Origin: Prevotella sp. UBA2755
GTDB lineage: Bacteria > Bacteroidota > Bacteroidia > Bacteroidales > Bacteroidaceae
Reading direction: 5' to 3'
NCBI GenBank assembly: GCA_002353225.1
Contig: DEJF01000051.1
Coordinates: forward strand, 40,364-57,716
DNA: 17,353 nt
Part shown: positions 6,299-15,161 of the stretch, piece by piece
Position numbering within the stretch: position 1 is the first letter of the stretch
How the letters are laid out: every line of letters begins with the position of its first letter
Program-made: the position numbers and the translations under genes
The notes under the pieces: model-generated
Seen by the model: the letters and a program-made list of their open reading frames with translations, nothing else
Databases searched by the model: none
Told to the model about the DNA's origin: nothing

Positions 6299-7756
6299 AT
6301 GTATAAACGAATTCTATCATTAACAGTACTTGCCATCCTCACGATGAGTATGCAGGCAAAAGTGAAATTGTCACATCTCGTTGGTGACAACATGGTGATT
6401 CAACAACTAACGGATGTCCGTCTCTGGGGATGGGCAAAGCCTAACAGCACCGTAACGGTTACTACTTCTTGGAGTCAGGAGAAGAGCACGGCAAAGGTTG
6501 GCAAGGATGGGCAGTTTCTGGTGACGGTTAAGTCGCCTAAAGCATCTTATGTCCCTCTCAGCATCACTTTCAACGATGGTGATGGAGCCGTTACTATTAA
6601 TAATGTACTCGCAGGCGAGGTATGGGTTTGTGCCGGACAATCGAATATGGAGATGCCCGTCAAGGGATTTGGCATGTGTCCTGTCAAGGACTATAACCAT
6701 CATGTGTTGGATGCAGTCAATTCCAAAGGTGTACGTAGCATCAAGATTCCCAGTGTGATGAGCAGTAAGCCTCTGAACGATGCTCAGTGCGAGTGGCGTG
6801 TCTGCAGTCCGAAGACGGTGAGCGAGTTCTCTGCCACTGGTTATTTCTTTGCCCGTCTGCTGAGCCGTACACTGGATATGCCGGTAGGTATCATCGAGGC
6901 AAACAAGGGAGGATCCCGTGTGGAGAGTTGGCTGACCAAGGAGAACTTGGAGAAATACACCAATGATCCGACTGACTCAGTGGAGATTTGCAAGAAATGG
7001 GCACAATGGGACTATCACCGTTCTCTGCTTTGGGGCAACGGTACCTTCAATCCCATCCTGAAAGCCACCGTCAAGGGTATCCTTTATTACCAAGGCTGCT
7101 CTAACGTAGGAGACCCGGGCGACCAATACTCACAACGTATGAAACTACTCGTTGACCAATGGCGTTCACAGTTCGGACTGGGTGAGATTCCTTTCTATTT
7201 CGTACAAATAGCCCCTTATGCCTATGAAGACAATGTCAATGGCATCAGTGGTGCCTTGTTACGTGAACAACAATTTAAGGCAAGCCAGATCATCCCTAAC
7301 AGTTCGCTGGTTTGCATCAATGACCTGGTTTATCCTTATGAGACAACCCAAATCCATCCCGCCCAGAAGCAGCAAGTAGGTGAACGTCTCGCTTTCACAG
7401 CACTGAATCGTGACTATGGCTATGAGACCATCCAGTATAAGAGTTCGTCTTATAAAGATATGACGATTAAGAATGACACTATTCTTATTCACTTGCAAGA
7501 CAACTACTGGTGTGATGCTCCTTTCGAGCAGATGGCAGGCTTTGAGATTGCTGGTGATGACAAAGTTTTCTATCCTGCTGAGGCAAAACATTTCTGGCAA
7601 CCAGGTGGCGGTTATTGGGACGAGGCGGTTATTGTTACCTCACCCAAGGTGAAGAAGCCCGTTGCCGTACGTTACTGTTTTAAGAACTTCCAGATTGGTA
7701 ATGTGAAGAATGGCGGTAACCTGCCATTGTTCCCTTTCAGAACAGATAATTGGTAA
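6299..7756 (+). CDS. Sialate O-acetylesterase-type SGNH esterase
   Basis: A 485-residue exported esterase. The N-terminal MYKRILSLTVLAILTMSMQA is a signal peptide. Residues about 22-105 form a beta domain (MVIQQLTDVRLWGWAKPNSTVTV), as seen in bacterial sialate or glycan O-acetylesterases. The SGNH core follows: EVWVCAGQSNMEMP with catalytic Ser115, NKGGSRVESWL (202-212, Gly), YYQGCSNVGD (Asn269) and TQIHPAQKQQVGERLA (His353). This family removes O-acetyl groups from sialic acids or from plant glycans such as xylan. In this setting, opposite another acetylesterase and with no sialidase nearby, plant or mucin glycan deacetylation is plausible. The stop codon overlaps the start of the NUDIX gene in a TAATG junction. 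Confidence 0.88.
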   Translation: MYKRILSLTVLAILTMSMQAKVKLSHLVGDNMVIQQLTDVRLWGWAKPNSTVTVTTSWSQEKSTAKVGKDGQFLVTVKSPKASYVPLSITFNDGDGAVTINNVLAGEVWVCAGQSNMEMPVKGFGMCPVKDYNHHVLDAVNSKGVRSIKIPSVMSSKPLNDAQCEWRVCSPKTVSEFSATGYFFARLLSRTLDMPVGIIEANKGGSRVESWLTKENLEKYTNDPTDSVEICKKWAQWDYHRSLLWGNGTFNPILKATVKGILYYQGCSNVGDPGDQYSQRMKLLVDQWRSQFGLGEIPFYFVQIAPYAYEDNVNGISGALLREQQFKASQIIPNSSLVCINDLVYPYETTQIHPAQKQQVGERLAFTALNRDYGYETIQYKSSSYKDMTIKNDTILIHLQDNYWCDAPFEQMAGFEIAGDDKVFYPAEAKHFWQPGGGYWDEAVIVTSPKVKKPVAVRYCFKNFQIGNVKNGGNLPLFPFRTDNW

Positions 7757-8280
7757 TGGAACATCCCTTAGAGATATTTGCTTACTGTCCGATTTGCGGC
7801 AGTAAGCATTTTGTTATTCATAACTTTAAGAGCAAGCAGTGTCAGGACTGTGGCTTTGTCTACTATGCCAATCCCTGCGCTGCCACTGCAGCCTTCATCA
7901 TCAATGACAAGCAGGAGATGCTGGTAGTGCGCAGAGCGAAGGAGCCAGCCAAGGGAACACTCGACCTACCTGGCGGTTTTGTGGATATGTATGAGACAGC
8001 AGAGGAGGGTATGCGTCGTGAGATCAAAGAAGAGACAGGCTTGGATGTTGACAAGATAGAATATCTATTCTCCAGTCCTAATGTTTATATGTATAGTGGC
8101 TTAGGTGTTCACACCATCGACATGGACTATTTAGTACATGTGCCAAACGATAGTAAGGTAAAGGCTGCCGATGATGCCGCAGAGTGTCTGTGGATAGCCA
8201 TTTCAGACATCCATCCCGAAGAGTTTGGACTGCTCAGCATCCGGCATGCTGTAGAACGTTTCTTGACGCTCAATCGTTAA
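7756..8280 (+). CDS. NUDIX hydrolase with N-terminal zinc ribbon
   Basis: A 174-residue cytoplasmic protein. An N-terminal zinc ribbon has Cys11 and Cys14 (CPICG) with Cys29 and Cys32 (CQDCG). The NUDIX box is complete at residues 74-96: Gly74, Glu80, Arg88-Glu89, Glu92-Glu93, Gly95 and Leu96 in the GX5EX7REUXEEXGU pattern. NUDIX enzymes hydrolyse nucleoside diphosphates linked to another group; the zinc ribbon recalls NudC-type NADH pyrophosphatases, but this protein is shorter and the substrate is open. The ATG shares its A with the preceding stop, so I chose it over an upstream TTG. Coupled translation with the esterase gene is likely, though a shared pathway is not obvious. Confidence 0.88.
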   Translation: MEHPLEIFAYCPICGSKHFVIHNFKSKQCQDCGFVYYANPCAATAAFIINDKQEMLVVRRAKEPAKGTLDLPGGFVDMYETAEEGMRREIKEETGLDVDKIEYLFSSPNVYMYSGLGVHTIDMDYLVHVPNDSKVKAADDAAECLWIAISDIHPEEFGLLSIRHAVERFLTLNR

Positions 8281-8329
8281 GAAAAGCAAAAAACTACTAT
8301 ATATATAAGGTGTAACCAAAACTTTTCTC

Positions 8330-8337
8330 TACTTTTG
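8330..8337 (+). promoter_or_regulatory. Candidate -7 box upstream of topA
   Basis: TACTTTTG matches TAnnTTTG and lies 28 nt before the topA start. The -33 region at the right distance reads GGTGT, a weak match. This would be the main promoter of the topA-aroK-speA-argB run. Confidence 0.45.
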
Positions 8338-8365
8338 CAGCCCGAAACTTAAACAATTCGAGTAT

Positions 8366-10678
8366 ATGCAAAAGAATTTAGTGATTGTAGAGTCGCCTGC
8401 CAAGGCAAAGACAATCGAGAAATTTCTGGGTAACGACTTTAAAGTGATGTCCAGTTACGGACATATCCGTGACCTGAAAAAAAAGGAGATGAGCATCGAC
8501 ACCAAGACGCTCGAACCCGAATATGAGATTCCAGAGGAGAAAGAAAAACTCGTCAAGGAACTAAAGTCGAATGCCAAGAAAGCCGAGAAGGTATGGCTTG
8601 CATCCGATGAGGACCGTGAGGGAGAAGCCATCTCATGGCATCTGTGCGAAGTCCTTGGACTGGATGAGAACAAGACCAACCGTATTGTCTTCCATGAGAT
8701 TACCAAGCCTGCTATCTTAGAGGCTATCGAGCATCCCCGTCATCTGGATATGAATCTGGTGAATGCCCAGCAGGCACGTCGTGTGCTTGATCGTCTGGTA
8801 GGTTTCAAACTCTCACCTGTTCTTTGGCGTAAGGTAAAACCCGCTCTCTCTGCTGGGCGTGTGCAGAGTGTCGCTGTCCGCCTGATTGTAGAGCGTGAGC
8901 GTGAGATACAAGACTTCAAGAGTGAGCCTTTCTATAGTGTGAATGGTATCTTCGCCATTACCAATGCCGACGGATCACAGACTGAAGTAAGAGCATTATT
9001 GGGTACTCGTTTTAAGACCCATGAGGAAGTAGAGCAGTTCTTGGAGAAGTGCAAGGAGGCAACCTTTAAGGTAGAGAGTGTCAGCAAAAAACCGCTGAAA
9101 CGTACGCCTGCCCCCCCCTTCACAACCTCTACCCTCCAGCAGGAGGCAGCCCGCAAACTGGGCTTCACCGTGAGTCAGACGATGATGGTAGCACAGCACT
9201 TGTATGAGAACGGACGCATCACCTATATGCGTACTGACTCTGTCAACCTCTCAGGGCTTTGCATCAATGCCAGCAAGGAAGAAATCAAAAAACTCTATGG
9301 CGACGAGTATAGTAAGCCCCGCCAGTATCGTACAAGTTCCAAGGGTGCGCAGGAGGCACACGAGGCTATCCGTCCTACCTATATGAACCAGACAGAGATA
9401 GAGGGTACGGCTCAGGAGAAGAAACTCTATGAACTGATCTGGAAGCGTACCGCTGCCAGTCAAATGGCAGACGCAGAGATTGAGAAGACCACTGTGAATA
9501 TTTCTATCAGTGGTATTGACGAGCAGTTTGTTGCCCAAGGTGAGGTGGTGAAGTTTGATGGTTTCATCAAGGTTTACCGTGAGTCACTGGACGACGATGA
9601 GATACAAGAGGAAGAGTTAGGGCATATCCTGCCCCCATTGAAGAAAGGCATGGAACTGACCCGTCGAGAGATACAAGCCACAGAGCGTTTCAGTCAGGGT
9701 CCCGTCCGCTATACTGAGGCTTCTCTGGTACACAAACTGGAGGAACTGGGTATCGGTCGTCCTTCTACCTATGCGCCCACCATCTCCACCATCCAGCAAC
9801 GTGACTATGTACATAAAGGTGATAAGAAGGGAGAGGAGCGTACCTATACCATCGATACCCTGAAGGGCAAGCAGGTGAAACAATCCGTCCGCAAGGAGAT
9901 GGCTGGCTCCGACAAAGGAAAACTATTACCTACCGATATTGGTATCGTGGTGAACGATTTCCTGATGCAGAACTTCAAGGACATCATGGACTATAACTTC
10001 ACCGCTAAGGTAGAACAAGACTTCGATAAGATTGCCGAGGGCAAAGAGAAATGGACCAGTATGATGAACTCGTTCTATAAGAGTTTCGAACCGACTGTAG
10101 AGAAAACCCTGAATGCCCGCCAAGAGCATAAGGCAGGAGAGCGCCAGTTAGGTATCGACCCCAAGAGCGGACGCCCTGTGTTTGCCAAGATCGGACGCTT
10201 CGGTCCTGTCATCCAGATAGGTACTGCTGATGACAATGAGAAACCCCAGTTTGCCCAACTACCCAGTGAGTTAAGCATGGAGACATTAACGCTGGAAGAG
10301 GCTCTGGAACTCTTCAAACTACCCCGTAATATAGGAGACTTCGAAGGAGGAGATGTCATTATCGGGACAGGACGATTCGGACCCTATATCCTGCATAAGA
10401 AGAAATACACCTCCCTACCCAAAGGAATTGACCCGATGGCAATTACCCTGGATGAGGCGGTAACACTCATTAACGAGAAACGCCAGCAGGAAGAGAAACG
10501 TCATTTGAAAGCCTTTGAGGAAGACAGTAAACTGGAAGTCATTGATGGTCGTTATGGTCCCTACCTCGCATATGATGGTAAGAACTATCGTCTTCCCAAG
10601 AACATGCACTCACGTGCCACAGAACTGACCTACGAGGAATGTATGACTATCGTAAAAGCACCTTCTAAGAAGAAATGA
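8366..10678 (+). CDS. topA: DNA topoisomerase I (type IA)
   Basis: A 770-residue enzyme that relaxes negative supercoils by nicking one DNA strand. The TOPRIM domain is at the N-terminus (VIVESPAKAKT with Glu9; DEDREGE at 81-87 for magnesium). The active-site tyrosine is Tyr287 in GRITYMRTDS. ALSAGRVQSVAVRL (160-173) is a family signature. Instead of the C-terminal zinc fingers of the E. coli enzyme, it ends in three glycine-rich TOPRIM-C-type repeats, each with a GRFGP or GRYGP core. This layout is usual outside the gammaproteobacteria. The stop overlaps the aroK start (ATGA), so the two are translationally linked. Confidence 0.97.
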   Translation: MQKNLVIVESPAKAKTIEKFLGNDFKVMSSYGHIRDLKKKEMSIDTKTLEPEYEIPEEKEKLVKELKSNAKKAEKVWLASDEDREGEAISWHLCEVLGLDENKTNRIVFHEITKPAILEAIEHPRHLDMNLVNAQQARRVLDRLVGFKLSPVLWRKVKPALSAGRVQSVAVRLIVEREREIQDFKSEPFYSVNGIFAITNADGSQTEVRALLGTRFKTHEEVEQFLEKCKEATFKVESVSKKPLKRTPAPPFTTSTLQQEAARKLGFTVSQTMMVAQHLYENGRITYMRTDSVNLSGLCINASKEEIKKLYGDEYSKPRQYRTSSKGAQEAHEAIRPTYMNQTEIEGTAQEKKLYELIWKRTAASQMADAEIEKTTVNISISGIDEQFVAQGEVVKFDGFIKVYRESLDDDEIQEEELGHILPPLKKGMELTRREIQATERFSQGPVRYTEASLVHKLEELGIGRPSTYAPTISTIQQRDYVHKGDKKGEERTYTIDTLKGKQVKQSVRKEMAGSDKGKLLPTDIGIVVNDFLMQNFKDIMDYNFTAKVEQDFDKIAEGKEKWTSMMNSFYKSFEPTVEKTLNARQEHKAGERQLGIDPKSGRPVFAKIGRFGPVIQIGTADDNEKPQFAQLPSELSMETLTLEEALELFKLPRNIGDFEGGDVIIGTGRFGPYILHKKKYTSLPKGIDPMAITLDEAVTLINEKRQQEEKRHLKAFEEDSKLEVIDGRYGPYLAYDGKNYRLPKNMHSRATELTYEECMTIVKAPSKKK

Positions 10679-11202
10679 GACGTATCATCCTCATAGGTTA
10701 CATGGGCTCTGGGAAGACCACAATAGGAAAGGCTCTTTCCAAGGAGACAGGCATGATGTTCTACGACCTCGACTGGTATATTGAGAACAGGATGCGCAAA
10801 ACAGTGGCACAGATTTTCGCTGATCGTGGTGAGGAGGGGTTCCGTCAGATAGAGCATAACATGCTTCATGAGGTGGCTGAATTCGAGGGTGTCATCATCA
10901 GTTGTGGTGGAGGAACCCCCTGTTTTTTTGACAACATAGACTATCTGAACCAGCAAGGGGATGTGTGTTACCTAAAAGCCACTCCCGAGGTTTTGTATAA
11001 GCATTTGCTCATGGGTAAGGTAGAGCGCCCATTACTAAAAGGGAAGAGCCCTGACGAACTGATTACTTATATCACAGAACAGTTAGCGAAGCGTGAGGAG
11101 TTCTATACCAAGGCACGCTATACCCTGGATGTCAGTCTAATGGACAATTATGAGAAGATACAAATCAGCGTAGACGCACTGCGCGAATTATTAAAACTAT
11201 AG
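10675..11202 (+). CDS. aroK: Shikimate kinase
   Basis: A 175-residue cytoplasmic kinase that phosphorylates shikimate to shikimate 3-phosphate in aromatic amino acid synthesis. The Walker A loop is GYMGSGKT (8-15). Shikimate-binding residues are visible: DLD (31-33), FR (Arg57) and CGGGTP (Gly78-80). The lid ERPLL has Arg118, and REEFY (from Arg140) is also typical. Length is normal for AroK/AroL. The ATG overlaps the topA stop in ATGA. A 47-nt gap separates it from speA. Confidence 0.96.
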   Translation: MRRIILIGYMGSGKTTIGKALSKETGMMFYDLDWYIENRMRKTVAQIFADRGEEGFRQIEHNMLHEVAEFEGVIISCGGGTPCFFDNIDYLNQQGDVCYLKATPEVLYKHLLMGKVERPLLKGKSPDELITYITEQLAKREEFYTKARYTLDVSLMDNYEKIQISVDALRELLKL

Positions 11203-11249
11203 TGCTTATATTACCTATAGTTCCCATAGTAACTATCAAGAGAATAAAG

Positions 11250-13142
11250 ATGAAGAAATGGACGATCGAGGACTCTAAGGAACTCTACAACATCAACGGC
11301 TGGGGCACCAGTTACTTTGGTATCAACGACAAGGGTAATGTCTATGTGACTCCTTGTAAGGATGGTACGCAAATAGATATCCGTGAGGTGATGGATGAAC
11401 TATCACTGCGTGATGTCCAGTCTCCTGTATTATTACGCTTCCCTGATATTCTTGACAACCGTATCGAGAAAACATGGAGTTGTTTCAAGAAGGCGGCAAA
11501 GGAATATGACTATAAAGGTGAGAACTATGTAGTCTATCCGATCAAGGTCAACCAGATGCAACCTGTCGTTGAGGAGATTATCTCTCATGGTAGGAAGTTC
11601 AACCTGGGATTGGAGGCTGGTTCGAAGCCCGAATTGCATGCTGTTATCGCCATGCAATGCCAGAGCGACTCCATCATCATCTGTAACGGCTATAAGGACG
11701 AGAGTTATATCGAACTCGCTTTGCTCGCCCAAAAGATGGGCAAGCAAATCTTCATCGTCGTGGAGAAGATGAACGAGTTGGAGATTATTGCCCGTGAGGC
11801 AAAGAAACTGAATGTACGTCCTAATATCGGTATCCGCATCAAACTCGCCTCTTCCGGTTCTGGTAAGTGGGAAGAGAGTGGTGGCGATGCCTCAAAGTTC
11901 GGACTGACGAGTGCGGAACTTTTAGAGGCTCTTGAGTTACTGGATAAGAAAGATATGCGTGACTGTCTGCGTCTGATCCACTTCCATATCGGTAGTCAGA
12001 TTACGAAGATCCGTCGTATCCAGACTGCTTTGCGTGAGGCTTCCCAGTTCTATATCCAACTGCACAAGATGGGATATAACGTGGACTTCGTGGATTGTGG
12101 TGGTGGACTGGGTGTCGACTACGATGGCACACGCTCCCCTTCGAGTGAGAGTTCTGTCAACTACTCTATTCAGGAGTATGTCAACGACTGTATATATACC
12201 TTCGTGGATGCCGCCAACAAGAATGAGTTGCCTCATCCGAATATCATCACGGAGAGCGGACGCTCTCTGGCTGCCCACCATTCTATTCTCGTAATGGATG
12301 TGCTGGAGACTGCCTCTCTGCCAGAGATGCCAGAGGAGTTCGAGCCAGATGAGAACAGTCATCAGTTGGTAAAAGACCTCTACGAGATATGGGATAACCT
12401 CTCACCTCGTAATGTGCTGGAGGACTGGCACGATGCGGAGCAGATCCGTGAGGAGGTGCTCGACCTCTTCTCACATGGTATCGTTGACTTGAAGACGCGT
12501 GCTGAGATTGAGGCGATGTACTGGAGTGTATGCCATGAGATTCATGCACTCGCAAAAAGTCTGAAACACATCCCTGAGGAACTGATGAAGATTGACAAAC
12601 TCCTTGCTGACAAATATTTCTGCAACTTCTCTCTGTTCCAGAGCCTCAGCGACTCATGGGCTATCGATCAGGTATTCCCCATCATGCCTATCCAGCGTCT
12701 TGACGAGCGTCCTACCCGTAATGCCACCATTCAGGATATTACCTGCGACAGTGATGGTAAGATTGCTAATTTCACAACTAATCTCCATAATACGCATTCG
12801 TTGCCTGTGCATCCGCTGAAGAGGAACGAGACCTATTATCTGGGTGTCTTCCTCGTTGGTGCCTATCAGGAGATCTTAGGTGACATGCATAACCTGTTCG
12901 GGGATACTACTGCCGTACATATCTCTGTGAAGGACGGTAGTTACCATATTGACCAGGTTATTGATGGTGAGACAGTTGCCGAGGTATTGGAGTATGTGCA
13001 GTATCAGCCCAAGAAACTTGTCCGCCAGTTAGAGATTTGGGTGGCGAAGAGTGTGAAACAAGGAAAGATCACTTTGGAGGAGGGCAAGGAGTTCCTGAGT
13101 AACTACCGCTCCGGGCTTTATGGGTATACCTATCTAGAATAA
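11250..13142 (+). CDS. speA: Biosynthetic arginine decarboxylase
   Basis: A 630-residue PLP enzyme of the alanine-racemase-fold group that converts arginine to agmatine, the first step of one route to putrescine and other polyamines. The PLP lysine is Lys99 in VVYPIKVNQ. LIHFHIGSQ and DCGGGLGVDYDG (phosphate-binding glycines) are present. Cys499 in ITCDSDGKI matches the C-terminal catalytic-site cysteine region. Length agrees with the SpeA family. The ATG at 11250 is chosen because an in-frame extension to 11202 would add an unconserved, hydrophobic 16-residue tail. The stop codon lies inside a TCTAGAA repeat, and argB starts 40 nt downstream, so both arginine-related genes are probably co-transcribed. 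Confidence 0.95.
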   Translation: MKKWTIEDSKELYNINGWGTSYFGINDKGNVYVTPCKDGTQIDIREVMDELSLRDVQSPVLLRFPDILDNRIEKTWSCFKKAAKEYDYKGENYVVYPIKVNQMQPVVEEIISHGRKFNLGLEAGSKPELHAVIAMQCQSDSIIICNGYKDESYIELALLAQKMGKQIFIVVEKMNELEIIAREAKKLNVRPNIGIRIKLASSGSGKWEESGGDASKFGLTSAELLEALELLDKKDMRDCLRLIHFHIGSQITKIRRIQTALREASQFYIQLHKMGYNVDFVDCGGGLGVDYDGTRSPSSESSVNYSIQEYVNDCIYTFVDAANKNELPHPNIITESGRSLAAHHSILVMDVLETASLPEMPEEFEPDENSHQLVKDLYEIWDNLSPRNVLEDWHDAEQIREEVLDLFSHGIVDLKTRAEIEAMYWSVCHEIHALAKSLKHIPEELMKIDKLLADKYFCNFSLFQSLSDSWAIDQVFPIMPIQRLDERPTRNATIQDITCDSDGKIANFTTNLHNTHSLPVHPLKRNETYYLGVFLVGAYQEILGDMHNLFGDTTAVHISVKDGSYHIDQVIDGETVAEVLEYVQYQPKKLVRQLEIWVAKSVKQGKITLEEGKEFLSNYRSGLYGYTYLE

Positions 13143-13159
13143 TCTAGAACATTCTAGAA
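13133..13159. repeat. TCTAGAA decamer-spaced repeats
   Basis: TCTAGAA occurs at 13133-13139, 13143-13149 and 13153-13159, exactly 10 bp apart; a weaker CTAGG follows at 13163. The first copy includes speA codons and leads into its TAA. One helical turn between copies would put palindromic TCTAGA sites on one DNA face. It could be an operator for argB or a plain tandem repeat. Confidence 0.7.
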
Positions 13160-13182
13160 AAACTAGGAAAAAAGAAAGATAA

Positions 13183-13959
13183 ATGAAAGAAAAACTGACA
13201 ATAATAAAGGTAGGAGGGGCTGTAGTTGAGGACGAACTGCAGCTCTCTCAGTTGTTAAAGGACTTTAGTGCTATCAAGGGACGGAAAGTGCTGGTTCATG
13301 GTGGTGGCAGACGTGCTACGCAAGTTGCTGCCAAACTGGGTATCGAGACGCAGATGGTGGGTGGTCGCCGTATCACGGATACCGCCATGCTGGAAGTCGT
13401 GACGATGGTCTATGGCGGTTTGGTCAACAAGAACCTGGTGGCTCAGTTGCAGGCCAACGGGGTGAACGCCCTCGGACTGACTGGTGCTGATGCCAATGTG
13501 ATACGCAGTCATAAGCGCCCCTTAAAAGACGGAGTGGACTATGGTTATGTCGGCGATGTTGACAATGTCGCACACAAGACGTTAGGACATCTCATAGAGG
13601 CTGGTATCACTCCTGTGATGGCACCACTGACACATGATGGTGAGGGACATATCCTCAATACCAATGCCGATACCATTGCCTCAGAGACAGCAAAGGCACT
13701 TGCCAAAGACTATGACGTAACCCTCATCTTCTCATTTGAGAAGAAGGGAGTGCTCAGTAATCCTGATGATGACGAGTCAGTCATCCCAGTGATTACCCAT
13801 GAGGACTTTGAGCGATACAAAGCAGACGGTACCATCTCTGGTGGTATGCTGCCGAAGATAGAGAATGCCCTCCGTGCTGTGGATGCCGGTGTGGGTAAGG
13901 TCATCATCACCCTTGCCACTGCGATAGACGGTCAGCATGGAACAGTGATCAAACAGTAA
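13183..13959 (+). CDS. argB: Acetylglutamate / succinylglutamate kinase
   Basis: A 258-residue amino acid kinase for the second step of arginine synthesis, phosphorylating N-acyl-glutamate with ATP. Signatures: KVGGAVV (Lys9, Gly11-12), VLVHGGG (39-42), GGRRITD (Arg63), ALGLTGADAN (96-105), LNTNADT (158-164) and GTISGGMLPK (Lys225). In Bacteroides fragilis the pathway uses N-succinyl instead of N-acetyl intermediates, so the natural substrate here may be N-succinylglutamate; this is inference. No other arg pathway gene is in the window. Its partner speA consumes the pathway end product, which could link arginine supply to polyamine synthesis. The next gene, an ECF sigma factor, begins 16 nt after the stop. 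Confidence 0.95.
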   Translation: MKEKLTIIKVGGAVVEDELQLSQLLKDFSAIKGRKVLVHGGGRRATQVAAKLGIETQMVGGRRITDTAMLEVVTMVYGGLVNKNLVAQLQANGVNALGLTGADANVIRSHKRPLKDGVDYGYVGDVDNVAHKTLGHLIEAGITPVMAPLTHDGEGHILNTNADTIASETAKALAKDYDVTLIFSFEKKGVLSNPDDDESVIPVITHEDFERYKADGTISGGMLPKIENALRAVDAGVGKVIITLATAIDGQHGTVIKQ

Positions 13960-13975
13960 TATATTTTATTATAAG

Positions 13976-14482
13976 GTGAAAAGTGTCAGTTTCCGAAACG
14001 ATATCCTGCCTCTGAAAGACAAACTCTACAGGTTGGCGCTCCGCATCACACTCAATCCTGCGGAAGCGGAGGATGTTGTACAGGAAACGATGATCAAAGT
14101 ATGGAACCGGCGGGACAGTTGGGAGACAATAGACAATATGGAGGTGTTTTGTATGACCGTCTGTCGAAACCTTGCTCTGGACAAGACCCGTCACATGGGT
14201 AACCAGACCCTTTCCTTGGAGACGGAGATGGAGCCTTCAGACAATAGTCATCATGCTAATCCCGAGGAGCAGGCTATCCAACGAGACCGTATCCAACTGG
14301 TCCGGCGACTCATCAGTCAGTTACCAGAGAAACAACGTAGTTGTATGCAGTTGCGAGACATCGAGGGCAAGAGTTACAAAGATATCGCCACCATCCTTGA
14401 TATCACGGAAGAACAGGTGAAAATCAATATCTTCCGGGCACGCCAGACTATCCGAGAACAATTCAAGAAAGCAGACAATTAA
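13976..14482 (+). CDS. ECF-type RNA polymerase sigma factor
   Basis: A 168-residue sigma-70-family factor with only regions 2 and 4. Region 2 spans about 8-72 (LPLKDKLYRLALRITLNPAEAEDVVQETMIKVW), which binds core polymerase and the -10 element. Region 4 spans about 103-162 (LPEKQRSCMQLRDIEGKSYKDIATIL plus the recognition helix TEEQVKINIFRARQTIREQ), which binds the -35 element. The start is GTG at 13976; the first in-frame ATG (Met39) would delete half of region 2. It trails argB by 16 nt, and the presumed partner gene follows after an 81-nt gap containing an ECF-type promoter. The signal it answers is unknown. Confidence 0.92.
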   Translation: MKSVSFRNDILPLKDKLYRLALRITLNPAEAEDVVQETMIKVWNRRDSWETIDNMEVFCMTVCRNLALDKTRHMGNQTLSLETEMEPSDNSHHANPEEQAIQRDRIQLVRRLISQLPEKQRSCMQLRDIEGKSYKDIATILDITEEQVKINIFRARQTIREQFKKADN

Positions 14483-14500
14483 AAAAATTTTTCGTTATCC

Positions 14501-14526
14501 TGTAACTTTTCCCCTCGCCATTCGTC
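14501..14526 (+). promoter_or_regulatory. ECF-sigma-type promoter
   Basis: TGTAAC (14501-14506), 16 nt, then CGTC (14523-14526) matches the general ECF layout (an AAC -35 core and a CGT -10 core, about 16 nt apart). It lies between the sigma gene and its partner, so transcription would start near 14533. CCCCTC (14511-14516) can pair with GAGGGG (14537-14542), and GGGGA (14539-14543) can pair with TCCCC (14551-14555). The two hairpins exclude each other. Confidence 0.55.
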
Positions 14527-14563
14527 TTCTATAATAGAGGGGACAAAATTTCCCCTGTAAGAA

Positions 14564-15055
14564 ATGGATTATAAGTACATCGAACAACTCTTAGACCGCT
14601 ACTGGACAGCAGAGACCACTCTTGAGGAAGAGGGTATCCTGCGGGCTTTCTTCAGTCAGAAGGACATACCTGCTGATTTGGAGCAGTATCGTGCCCTTTT
14701 CACCTATGAGGCTAAGGAGAAAGAGACTCGTCTGTTAGACGAGGACTTCGATGCACGTATCCTTGCCATGATTGAGGAGGAGCCGCAGACTACTGTCAAG
14801 GCTCGTGAGATCTCTATGAAACAGCGTCTCATGCCCCTTTTCAAGGCAGCAGCCGTGGTGGCTATCATCCTGACTATCGGGGGTGCTATGCAGCGTCCAT
14901 GGGATGCCAGTTGGAACGACCCTCGTGTCGAGTATGCCAACTCCTATGCTGTGAGTGTCGACTCTGCTGACGTGACACCGATGCAGGCAGAGAATATCAC
15001 AGAGATGCCGGCTGACAGTGCAAAGGTGATGCCGACGACCGTGGCTAAAGATTAA
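14564..15055 (+). CDS. One-helix membrane protein, putative anti-sigma factor
   Basis: A 163-residue protein. Residues 1-88 are charged and should be cytoplasmic (IEQLLDRYWTAETTLEEEGILRAFFSQ resembles the start of FecR-like anti-sigma domains). One transmembrane helix at about 91-109 (LFKAAAVVAIILTIGGAM) is followed by a polar, low-complexity periplasmic tail rich in Asp, Ser, Thr and Met. Position behind an ECF sigma gene, size and topology suggest an anti-sigma factor holding the sigma at the membrane. There is no zinc-type HxxxCxxC motif, and I recall similar genes carrying only vague names in databases. The tail is short, so a sensor partner may be encoded elsewhere. It has its own ECF-type promoter and ends before a strong terminator. 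Confidence 0.7.
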   Translation: MDYKYIEQLLDRYWTAETTLEEEGILRAFFSQKDIPADLEQYRALFTYEAKEKETRLLDEDFDARILAMIEEEPQTTVKAREISMKQRLMPLFKAAAVVAIILTIGGAMQRPWDASWNDPRVEYANSYAVSVDSADVTPMQAENITEMPADSAKVMPTTVAKD

Positions 15056-15161
15056 CGAAGAATTTTCTATGCTTTCTCTATAAATAATATCATGTTTAGT
15101 TAAAACAATTAGAAACTGTGAAGTTTCTGTTCTCTCAAATTTTTCATAACATACTAACGTA

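Noticed and set aside
11202..11249. In-frame N-terminal extension of speA, and CATAGT/TATAGT repeats in the same gap
   Set aside because: The 16 extra residues are hydrophobic and atypical of SpeA; the short repeats are irregularly spaced and could be chance.
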